This document shows, piece after piece, positions 1-5,901 of a DNA stretch of 7,010 nt. The position numbers were made by a program, and so were the translations under genes. Each line of letters starts with the position of its first letter. Position 1 is the first letter of the stretch. Source of the DNA: an uncultured Faecalibacterium sp. (GTDB lineage: Bacteria > Bacillota > Clostridia > Oscillospirales > Ruminococcaceae); the NCBI GenBank assembly GCA_945982465.1, contig CAMFSB010000084.1, positions 1 through 7,010 on the forward strand, given 5' to 3'. The notes beneath the pieces are model-generated. The model was not told the origin of the DNA. It did no database searches and worked only from the letters and a program-made list of their open reading frames with translations.

Positions 1-503
1 CTCTCAGGCTGGGGCTGCTGCGGTTCCTGCTGCGGCTCCTGTTCCGGCAGCGTGCTCAGCGACTCGATGTGCTGGCGGTACAGGCTCAGCACGTTCGCCT
101 TGAACTGCGACACCTCCGCGCGGATCCGCTCGTATTCCAACTGCTCTTCCCGGCAGCGGTCCGCCGCGCTGGAAACAATGCCCTCGGCACGGATTTTGGC
201 CTCCCGTTCGATGGCGTCCGCTTTCTGCTTGGCTTCGCGCACCACATTCTCGCCCATGCGCTGGGCGTTCAGCAAAGCGGCTTTCAGGTTATCCTCGTCC
301 GAACGGTATTCCTCGATTTTCTGCGCCAGAAGGTAGAGCTTTTCTTTCAAAGCGGCGTTTTCCTTTTCCAGTTCCGCCATCTTTTTCGCGTCCTGCTCCA
401 GCTGTGCGGCGGTCTGATCCAGAAACTGGTCGACCTGTTCGGTGCTATAGCCGCGCATGCCTTTGTCAAATGTAACGGTGTGAACATCCTGGGCAGTAAC
501 CAT
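1..503 (-). CDS. divIVA: DivIVA-family cell division/polarity protein, N-terminal part (3' end outside window)
   Basis: DivIVA is a coiled-coil scaffold that binds curved membrane at septa and poles and recruits division or cell-wall proteins. About 167 residues are visible before the window ends. The lipid-binding domain begins MVTAQDVHTVTFDKGMRGYSTEQVDQFLD, the family's GYxxxxVDxFLD pattern. A long charged coiled coil fills about 28-150. A Gln/Pro/Glu-rich tail starts at about 153 with two EPQQ units. In Bacillus DivIVA the membrane-inserting residue is F17 before R18; here the matching position is M16 before R17, still hydrophobic. The gene follows ylmH by 28 bp with a good Shine-Dalgarno site, the expected sepF-ylmH-divIVA order. 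No stop codon is reached. Confidence 0.93.
   Translation of the reverse strand, partial: MVTAQDVHTVTFDKGMRGYSTEQVDQFLDQTAAQLEQDAKKMAELEKENAALKEKLYLLAQKIEEYRSDEDNLKAALLNAQRMGENVVREAKQKADAIEREAKIRAEGIVSSAADRCREEQLEYERIRAEVSQFKANVLSLYRQHIESLSTLPEQEPQQEPQQPQPE
15..38 (-). repeat. 12-bp tandem duplication encoding EPQQ in divIVA
   Basis: CTGCTGCGGTTC (15-26) and CTGCTGCGGCTC (27-38) differ at one base. On the coding strand they give EPQQ-EPQQ, DivIVA residues 156-163, in the tail after the coiled coil. The array may continue beyond the window. Confidence 0.75.
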
Positions 504-510
504 AGTAAAG

Positions 511-517
511 CTCCCTT
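511..517 (-). promoter_or_regulatory. Shine-Dalgarno site of divIVA
   Basis: AAGGGAG on the minus strand lies 7 bases before ATG at 503-501. It sets the divIVA start in the 28-bp gap after ylmH. No separate promoter is visible in that gap. Confidence 0.85.
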
Positions 518-531
518 CTGCACGCTTGCAA

Positions 532-1368
532 TCAAAATTGAAAATACTCAATGATCTGACGATCTTTTTTGCTTTTTCCGGGCAGCTGCGTCAGTTGGAA
601 CCGGCCCTTGCCGCGAACCGTAAAAATGTCCTGCGCGTACACCGGCGCGCTGCCAGACACCGCCGCCACATGGTTGATCTCCACACGGCCGGCGCTGATC
701 AGCTCCGCCGCCATGCCGCGGCTGCATTTGAGCATCGCCGCCAGCACAGCGTCCAGCCGCAGCGAGGACACCGTTGCGGTGCACAGCCGCCGCTTTTGCT
801 CCGGGAACTGCGGCAGTTGCTCCGGCGCGAGCTGCTCCGCCTGCGCGCCTGCATGGCCGACCTCGCGCAGCTCGCGGACGATCAGGCGCGCCGCGGGCTC
901 CAGCGCAAACACATAGGCCGTGCCCGGCTCGTCAGGGGGCAATACAATATCGCACAGCCCCTCGCGCCGCAGCTCCAGCCCGGTCAGGCTGCCCAGATAA
1001 TCCTTGTGCTGCGGTGCGGCCGCACCGGCCGCCAAGCGGCAGCAAATGCGCACGCACACCACCGGCCGCCCGCCAAAGCAGCCTTCCGGCTCGATGCACA
1101 GCACCCGGCGCTCCGCGCCGGGCCAGCCGCCGTCAAAAGTATAGCAGGCACAGCCGGCCCGATTCATCGCGGCCTGGCACAAAGCCTGCTCTCGGTCCGA
1201 CAAAAAAGCACTGTAGCGCGCAATGCCCCGGGTCTGCGCCGCAAAAGCAAGATCCTCGGCATGCCGCATCAGCATGCGCTCGGCGTCGGACTGCGGCGGC
1301 ACAAAGCCGCGCACGGCTGTTTCGGGCGCGGCGCGGCCAAGAGACGAACGATCAGAAGAACGCGCCAT
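532..1368 (-). CDS. ylmH: YlmH-type S4-domain RNA-binding protein
   Basis: The 278-residue product has an N-terminal part of the YlmH family, with ERMLMRHAEDLA (30-41), RYSAFLSDREQ (51-61) and the diagnostic HKDYLGSLTGLELRREGLCDI (121-141). A C-terminal S4 RNA-binding domain follows at about 198-260 (LRLDAVLAAMLKCSR, then SAGRVEINH). In Bacillus subtilis YlmH associates with the large ribosomal subunit and is functionally related to RqcP, a ribosome quality-control factor; a similar role here is inference. I chose ATG at 1368, which overlaps sepF by 17 bp and has GGAG 4 bases upstream. This gives about 20 residues more than the Bacillus protein, so a GTG near 1302 is possible but has no visible ribosome binding site. 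The frame is open back to 1446 but that extension is not family-like. The stop is TGA, 28 bp before divIVA. Confidence 0.92.
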   Translation of the reverse strand: MARSSDRSSLGRAAPETAVRGFVPPQSDAERMLMRHAEDLAFAAQTRGIARYSAFLSDREQALCQAAMNRAGCACYTFDGGWPGAERRVLCIEPEGCFGGRPVVCVRICCRLAAGAAAPQHKDYLGSLTGLELRREGLCDIVLPPDEPGTAYVFALEPAARLIVRELREVGHAGAQAEQLAPEQLPQFPEQKRRLCTATVSSLRLDAVLAAMLKCSRGMAAELISAGRVEINHVAAVSGSAPVYAQDIFTVRGKGRFQLTQLPGKSKKDRQIIEYFQF

Positions 1369-1810
1369 TGCTCTCCAGCTCGTCCAGCAGATCACCCATA
1401 ATGTCCACATTGTACGGCGTGATGATAAAGGTGCTGTTGGCGACACGCTTGATCTGACCGTTGTTGGCGTACGCCACGCCGGACAGGAAATCGACCAGGC
1501 GGCGCGAGACCTCCTTGTTGGTGGATTCCAGGTTCAGCACCACGGTGCGCTTGTTGTTCAAATGGTCGGCCACGGTGCTGGCATCCTCAAAGCGCTCAGG
1601 CTTGACCAGAACCACCTTGAGCTGCGTGGTCGCGTTGATGTTGACCACACGGTTGCGCTTGGAGCTGTTGTCGTGCCCGACGTCCGCTGTATCCTCATCC
1701 ACAAAGTTGTTGCTGTTGTTGTTGACCAGTTCGGGGCCGTCGTCGATATACCCGTCGTCATCCACGTCGTTTCCGGTGATCCAATCCTTGAAATTATTGA
1801 TGAAAGACAT
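1352..1810 (-). CDS. sepF: Cell division protein SepF
   Basis: SepF anchors FtsZ filaments to the membrane and helps shape the septum in Gram-positive bacteria and cyanobacteria. The product has 152 residues, a typical size. The first 11 residues (MSFINNFKDWI) fit the amphipathic membrane-binding helix. An acidic, Asn-rich flexible linker spans about 14-50, including NNNSNN. The SepF core runs from about 55 to 142 with VVLVKPERFEDA, RTVVLNLE and RRLVDFLSGVAYA, the last containing the conserved glycine region of the dimer interface, then STFIITPYNVDI. The start has a good Shine-Dalgarno site and follows a strong promoter. The TGA stop lies inside the next gene, a 17-bp overlap that suggests coupling to ylmH. 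In Bacillus, ylmE precedes and ylmG follows sepF; neither is here. Confidence 0.96.
   Translation of the reverse strand: MSFINNFKDWITGNDVDDDGYIDDGPELVNNNSNNFVDEDTADVGHDNSSKRNRVVNINATTQLKVVLVKPERFEDASTVADHLNNKRTVVLNLESTNKEVSRRLVDFLSGVAYANNGQIKRVANSTFIITPYNVDIMGDLLDELESNGAFF
1706..1723 (-). repeat. GTT trinucleotide tract in sepF linker
   Basis: Plus-strand GTT GTT GCT GTT GTT GTT encodes NNNSNN on the minus strand in the flexible linker of SepF. In-frame copy-number change here would alter only linker length. Confidence 0.7.
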
Positions 1811-1820
1811 TGTGCAAACT

Positions 1821-1828
1821 TCTCCTTT
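1821..1828 (-). promoter_or_regulatory. Shine-Dalgarno site of sepF
   Basis: AAAGGAGA on the minus strand lies 10 bases before the ATG at 1810-1808 and supports the sepF start. Confidence 0.85.
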
Positions 1829-1830
1829 CG

Positions 1831-1842
1831 GTTTTGCAAAAC
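1831..1842. repeat. 12-bp perfect palindrome in the sepF leader
   Basis: GTTTTGCAAAAC reads the same on both strands. It lies between the predicted transcription start and the Shine-Dalgarno sequence, 2 bases from the latter. It could be a dimeric-regulator binding site. As RNA it would have no usable loop, so a terminator or riboswitch role is unlikely. Function is unproven. Confidence 0.5.
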
Positions 1843-1890
1843 GCCGCCCTTGATCGGAAAGCGCCAGTATTACAAATATAACATTACTAT

Positions 1891-1919
1891 ATTATCTGAT
1901 TTTTGCAAGCCATTGTCAA
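1891..1919 (-). promoter_or_regulatory. Predicted sigma-A promoter for sepF-ylmH-divIVA
   Basis: On the minus strand a perfect -35 box TTGACA (1919-1914) is followed by a 17-base spacer and a -10 box GATAAT (1896-1891), five of six matches to TATAAT. Transcription would start near 1884 and leave an untranslated leader of about 70 bases before sepF. It is the best promoter I see in the window and marks a transcription-unit boundary. Confidence 0.85.
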
Positions 1920-1983
1920 TAAAAGCACAGGAAAATTCCGGGCCTGGCCTGGTTTTTTTCGGCACGGGGCGTTTTTGCGGGCA

Positions 1984-3309
1984 TTACAGCAGCTTTCCGT
2001 CATACAGGTCGGTGCCGTTTACGATGATCTCATCGTACATACGCACCTCGTTTGCGGTGCCCACCTTGCCGTTTACCTCCACCAGAATATATTCATCGTT
2101 TTCGTACAGGCGTTCGATCCGGCGGAACTTGGCGATGTTGCCGTATTTGACATAGACGCCCCGCACATAATGCTCGCCATTGATGACCACATCGCTGCTT
2201 TCATCCTGCCCCGAAGAGGCGGCTCCGCTTTCGGCGGGCTGCGAGCTGGACGATGCGGCGGGTTCTTCCTTGATCATGTGCACAGCCGCGGTGCTGATGC
2301 GGATGCCGGTATAGCTTTTAAAGATGATCTGGGCGGTCTCCTGCCCAAGGCGCAGAACATCCGCGCCGATGTATTCGCATTTCAGCGTAAACTTCGCAAT
2401 ACCGGCGGCCTGGTCGGTCTCCACCGAAATCACCTCGGCGGGCAGCACGGCCTCGGCACGCCCAGGGAAGCAGATGGAAACCTTGTTCACGCCGGAAAAG
2501 CGCTTTGCCTGCTCCGGCGTGCAGACCCCGCAGAAATACCACTGGTAGCTGGCAACGATCTTGCCGGCCAGCTCGTCCGCCTGCTGCTGGGCGCCCTGCG
2601 CCAGCAGGGCCGAAAATTCGGCCGCGGGCATTGCCAAAACCTCCTGCTCCGAAACGGCAAGCAGGGCGGCGTTCTGGCTGTTGATAAAATAGCCGCCGGC
2701 CGGCGCGCTGATCTGCTCGGGCGAGCCAAGCTGGGCAGCCAGCGTTTCCCGCTCGGCCTGCAGCTCGGCGATGCGCGCATTAAAATCGCGCACGACCCCT
2801 GTGGTGATCTGCATTTTGTTCTGGGCGGTGAGGTAGTTTTCCTTGTTTTGGGCGGTCGATTCCAGATCCATGCGATCCAGACCGTCCAGCAGGTCATACA
2901 GCGCCGTGCTGCGCTGGGAAAGCAGCGTTTCCACCTGCGAGGCGGAGGTGTTCTGGGATTTTTGCAGCAGCGCGATCTGGCTTTCGATGCTCTGCAGGCG
3001 GGTGCGGATGCCTGCCTGCGAAGCGTCGGTGTCGATCTCCGCCACCGGCGTGCCCGCCGAAACGCGCTCGCCGTCCGTGACCAGATATCCCAGCTCTCCT
3101 GTACCGGCTACGGGCGTTTCGTTGAACAGCACCAGGCCCTCCACTTCGATGCTGTCGGCCATGGTGTACAAAATCGCCGTTTCGTACTCGTATGTGGGGC
3201 GGAAAATGCGCACCAGTTGCACGCATACATAAATGCCCGGCACCAGCAAAAGCAGCAGGATCAGCTGCCGGAGCGGGAAACGGCCTTTTTGCTTTTTGGA
3301 TGCGCGCAC
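1984..3309 (-). CDS. HlyD-like membrane-anchored protein (membrane fusion/periplasmic-adaptor type)
   Basis: This 441-residue protein has a short basic N-terminus (RASKKQKGR), one hydrophobic segment at about 15-33, and then an extracytoplasmic body, so it is probably anchored with its bulk outside. Residues about 53-92 look like the first half of a barrel-sandwich (lipoyl-like) domain. Residues about 100-195 are rich in Gln, Leu and Glu and look coiled-coil. PAGGYF (203-208) would resume the barrel-sandwich fold. A beta-rich part and a Ser/Ala/Glu-rich loop (350-372) follow. The end, YDEIIVNGTDLYDGKLL, resembles a conserved ending of Clostridial proteins annotated HlyD-like, often near sepF. 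GTG at 3309 is chosen because GGGGAG lies 8 bases upstream; GTG at 3318 would sit on that site. No ABC or RND partner is present in the window, so the function is unknown. Fold assignment is from pattern and memory. Confidence 0.85.
   Translation of the reverse strand: MRASKKQKGRFPLRQLILLLLLVPGIYVCVQLVRIFRPTYEYETAILYTMADSIEVEGLVLFNETPVAGTGELGYLVTDGERVSAGTPVAEIDTDASQAGIRTRLQSIESQIALLQKSQNTSASQVETLLSQRSTALYDLLDGLDRMDLESTAQNKENYLTAQNKMQITTGVVRDFNARIAELQAERETLAAQLGSPEQISAPAGGYFINSQNAALLAVSEQEVLAMPAAEFSALLAQGAQQQADELAGKIVASYQWYFCGVCTPEQAKRFSGVNKVSICFPGRAEAVLPAEVISVETDQAAGIAKFTLKCEYIGADVLRLGQETAQIIFKSYTGIRISTAAVHMIKEEPAASSSSQPAESGAASSGQDESSDVVINGEHYVRGVYVKYGNIAKFRRIERLYENDEYILVEVNGKVGTANEVRMYDEIIVNGTDLYDGKLL
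2593..2610. repeat. Short GC-rich inverted repeat inside the HlyD-like gene
   Basis: GCCCTGC at 2593-2599 and GCAGGGC at 2604-2610 are perfect inverted copies around a 4-base loop. The element lies fully inside codons for an Ala/Gln-rich helix, with no T-run following on the coding strand. It is probably a by-product of GC-rich coding sequence. Confidence 0.5.
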
Positions 3310-3314
3310 GCGGT

Positions 3315-4262
3315 TCACTCCCCTTTCAAAAATGTTTCGACGGCGGCAAAGGCCTGCGCCTGCATGGCCGCCCCGCCCTGCGCGTCCAGCCACAAAACAT
3401 CCGGCATGTGCCGGAACCAGGTCAGCTGGCGCTTGGCATAATTGCGCGAAGCCTGCTTGAGCTGATCCACACACGCTGCCAGCGGCGCTTCGCCCGCAAA
3501 ATACGGGAAAAACTCTTTGTAGCCAATGGCCTGCGCCGCCGTGCGGAAGATGTCGCGGCTGCGGTAGACCCGCCCGGCTTCTTCCAGAAGTCCCTGCTCC
3601 AGCATGCAGTCCACGCGCCGATCGATCCGCTGATACAGCTGGGCACGGTCGGTAAAGGCCAGCCCCAGCACCAGGCTGCGGTAGGGCCGTTCCGGCGGCA
3701 GAGACTCTGCTTTTTGCCGGCTCAGCGGCACGCCGGTAAGCCGATAGTGCTCCAGCGCGCGCAGTACCCGTACCGTGTTGTGCGGGTGGATGGATCGCGC
3801 CGCCTGCGGGTCGACGGCGCACAGCTCGGCGTACATCGCCTCGCCGCCGCGCTGCTCCAGCTCTTGCGCAAGGGCGGCCCGCAGCTGCGGGTCCGCCTTT
3901 TCTTCGGCAAAGCGCAGCCCGTGCAGAAAGCTCTGCACATACAGCCCCGTGCCGCCGCACATTACCGGCAGAACGCCGCGGGCAGAAAGCTGTGCTTCCA
4001 CCTGCTGCGCGTAGACAACATAGTCCGCTACGCTGAACGGCTCATCCGGCATGCGGATGTCAATGCCGTGGTGCGGTATGCCCTGAGCTTCCTGCGGGGT
4101 GACCTTGGCGGTGCCGATGTCCAGTCCGCGGTAGATCTGCATGGAATCGGCGCTGAGCACCTCGCCGTCAAAGCGCTGGGCCAGCGCCACCGCCAGGGCG
4201 GTCTTTCCGCTGGCCGTAGGCCCGACCACCGCCACGACCGGGTGCTTACACAATGCGTCCAA
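3315..4262 (-). CDS. miaA: tRNA dimethylallyltransferase MiaA
   Basis: MiaA transfers a dimethylallyl group from DMAPP to N6 of adenosine 37 in tRNAs reading codons that start with U, the first step toward ms2i6A. The 315-residue length fits the family. Visible motifs are the P-loop GPTASGKT (14-21), DSMQIY (39-44) with the catalytic aspartate, GTAK (50-53), GGTGLY (103-108), GYKEF (247-251) and RNYAKRQLTWFR (273-284). All key residues are present. The start is TTG at 4262, inside the mutL 3' end; AAGGAG lies 13 bases upstream, which is rather far. TTG at 4253 is an alternative that loses three residues. The 17-bp overlap with mutL suggests translational coupling. The stop is TGA. The next gene starts 5 bp on. 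The mutL-miaA pairing is common in bacteria. Confidence 0.96.
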   Translation of the reverse strand: MDALCKHPVVAVVGPTASGKTALAVALAQRFDGEVLSADSMQIYRGLDIGTAKVTPQEAQGIPHHGIDIRMPDEPFSVADYVVYAQQVEAQLSARGVLPVMCGGTGLYVQSFLHGLRFAEEKADPQLRAALAQELEQRGGEAMYAELCAVDPQAARSIHPHNTVRVLRALEHYRLTGVPLSRQKAESLPPERPYRSLVLGLAFTDRAQLYQRIDRRVDCMLEQGLLEEAGRVYRSRDIFRTAAQAIGYKEFFPYFAGEAPLAACVDQLKQASRNYAKRQLTWFRHMPDVLWLDAQGGAAMQAQAFAAVETFLKGE

Positions 4263-5895
4263 ACTGCTTTTCCAGCTCCTTTTTCGTCAGCTTTAACACA
4301 CACGGGCGGCCATGCGGGCAGAAGGGCGGCACCTGACCGGACAGGATCGCTTCGGCCAGATGGAGCAGCTGCTCCGGCGGGGTGCGGTCCCCTGCCTTGA
4401 TCGCCGCACGGCAGGCAATGGAATGCAGCACCCATTCGGTCTGCTCGTTCAGCGCATCGCGGTTGCCGGCTGCCAGCTTCGCCGCCAGCTCCACGGCCAG
4501 ATCCGCCACATCGGCAATTTCCACATCGCAGGGCACTGCCCGCACCAGCACCGTGCTGCCGCCAAAATCGTCCAGTTCCAGGCCCACGTTCTCAAGCAGC
4601 TCCGCGTTTTCGAGCAGGGCGTGCTTTTCTTCAGCCGAAAGCTCCACCGGCACCGGAGCCAGAAGCATCTGGCTTTCCACCGCGCCGTACTCGGCGGCAA
4701 GCTGCTCGTACAGCATGCGCTCGTGGGCTGCGTGCTTATCGATCAGGCATAGCTCGTCGCCGCGCTGGGCGATGAGATAGGTGCGGAACACCTCGCCCAC
4801 ATACTGCAGCGGCGGCGGGCCCTCCTCCGCCCAGAGCATTGTCTGCTCCGGGGTTTGCGGTGCATTGCACGAGGGCTCCGGCGCTGCCGCGCATTCGGCA
4901 GGCTTTTGCACGTCCGGCGCAGCGGCCGGGCGCTGTGCGTCCGCATCGTCCGGCCGGATGTCCAGAAGCTGCTCGTTTTCGCTGGCGGCGTCAAACGCGC
5001 CCGGGCTGTGCAGCGCGGCCCGGGCCGTGACCGGCACATCCGCCGCGACCACGGTCACGGCAGGCGAACGGCGCGGCGCAGCCGGCAGCGGGAGAATATC
5101 CTCGTCGGGCGCCGGCTGTGCGGCGCGCTTTGCGGTGTCCGCAGCGGGCGTATCGCCGGCGGCAAAACCGAACGCCCCCGCCGGGGCGGTCGATCGGCCG
5201 TTTTGCCGCAGTGTACCCGGGGCCGATTGCCCTGCGAGCACGGCGGAGAGTCCTGTAAAACGGTTTTGCTTTTCATCGAATTCAGGTGAAGATTCGTTGC
5301 TTTTTTGCCATGAGGTTTCGGCGGTATCAAACCGGAAGAGCCGTTCGCCGCTGCCCGGCTGGGTCAGAGCCAGCTTGACAGCGTGGTAAACCGCGTCGAA
5401 CACATCGTTCTCCCGCGCAAAACGGACCTCGGTTTTGGCCGGGTGGACGTTTACATCCACCAGATCGGCCGGCATTTCCAGCAGTAAAACGCACCCCGGG
5501 AATTTGCCCTGCATCGTGGTGCCTTTGAACGCGCTTTCCAGCGCGGCCATCATGGTGCGGTTTTTTACATACCGCCCGTTGATATAAAAATACTGCATGC
5601 TGCGGCTGGCGCGGCAGTTTTTGGGCGGTGTGATCAGGCCGGATACCCGGTAGCGGCCCTCCTGATTTTGCACCGGCAGCAGATCGCGGGCAAACTCGCG
5701 GCCCAAAACGGCATACGCGGCGCTCATCAATCTGCCGTCGCCCGCGGTGGTATACTGCAGCTTGCCTTCGCGGATAAATTTAAAGCTGACTTCCGGATGG
5801 CTCAGCGCCACATGCCCCACGATATCGGCCACGAATGTGCCCTCGCTGGCATCCTTTTTCAAAAACTTCATACGGACAGGGGTATTATAAAACAA
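4246..5895 (-). CDS. mutL: MutL C-terminal open frame downstream of the TGA
   Basis: The frame reopens directly after the TGA and runs to the natural MutL stop. The first possible initiation codon is TTG at 5895-5893, giving 549 residues; the next is ATG in PVRMKF. Neither has a convincing Shine-Dalgarno sequence upstream, so I doubt efficient independent translation. The segment holds the second half of the ATPase domain, the linker and the complete endonuclease domain with metal-binding and clamp-binding motifs. Automated pipelines may report it as a separate MutL gene. Biologically it is the remainder of the interrupted gene. Confidence 0.6.
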   Translation of the reverse strand: MFYNTPVRMKFLKKDASEGTFVADIVGHVALSHPEVSFKFIREGKLQYTTAGDGRLMSAAYAVLGREFARDLLPVQNQEGRYRVSGLITPPKNCRASRSMQYFYINGRYVKNRTMMAALESAFKGTTMQGKFPGCVLLLEMPADLVDVNVHPAKTEVRFARENDVFDAVYHAVKLALTQPGSGERLFRFDTAETSWQKSNESSPEFDEKQNRFTGLSAVLAGQSAPGTLRQNGRSTAPAGAFGFAAGDTPAADTAKRAAQPAPDEDILPLPAAPRRSPAVTVVAADVPVTARAALHSPGAFDAASENEQLLDIRPDDADAQRPAAAPDVQKPAECAAAPEPSCNAPQTPEQTMLWAEEGPPPLQYVGEVFRTYLIAQRGDELCLIDKHAAHERMLYEQLAAEYGAVESQMLLAPVPVELSAEEKHALLENAELLENVGLELDDFGGSTVLVRAVPCDVEIADVADLAVELAAKLAAGNRDALNEQTEWVLHSIACRAAIKAGDRTPPEQLLHLAEAILSGQVPPFCPHGRPCVLKLTKKELEKQFGRIV

Positions 5896-5898
5896 ATC

Positions 5899-5901
5899 TC
5901 A
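5899..5901 (-). other. Premature in-frame TGA in mutL
   Basis: The coding strand around this point reads CGC TTG TGA GAT TTG TTT TAT. Codons on both sides are in the same frame, giving IRL-stop-DLFYNTP. This is therefore a nonsense codon and not a frameshift. No GC-rich hairpin follows that could act as a selenocysteine element; the next 20 bases are AT-rich. Confidence 0.9.

Larger units (their letters stand above)
1811..1983 (-). promoter_or_regulatory. Intergenic region between the HlyD-like gene and sepF
   Basis: This 173-bp gap is the only sizeable non-coding stretch in the window and is markedly more AT-rich than its surroundings. It holds a near-consensus promoter, a palindrome and the sepF ribosome binding site, each listed separately. 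I see no convincing rho-independent terminator for the upstream operon on the minus strand, and no small open frame worth calling. Confidence 0.8.

Noticed and set aside
1369..1446. N-terminal extension of ylmH to 1446
   Set aside because: It overlaps sepF coding sequence, is not family-like, and the ATG at 1368 is a better start.
1936..1958. CCGGGCC-T-GGCCTGG followed by seven T on the plus strand as a terminator
   Set aside because: The stem has a mismatch and only a one-base loop, and it faces the wrong way: no plus-strand gene ends there. On the minus strand no T-run follows it.
1903..3441. Long plus-strand open frame (also 526-1401, 3192-4400, 69-554)
   Set aside because: These lie antisense to well-identified genes, have no family-like motifs, and are expected in GC-rich coding sequence.
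3310..3960. Upstream open extension of the HlyD-like frame across miaA
   Set aside because: It overlaps the conserved miaA core in another frame, is Arg/Ala-rich noise, and a GTG with a good ribosome binding site lies at 3309.
5870..5901. TGA in mutL as a selenocysteine codon
   Set aside because: No stable hairpin follows the TGA, the sequence is AT-rich, and selenocysteine next to LFYNTP is not known in MutL.
5899..5901. Genetic code with TGA as Trp or Gly
   Set aside because: mutS, miaA, sepF and ylmH all end at TGA where their families end, and no other gene here has an internal TGA.
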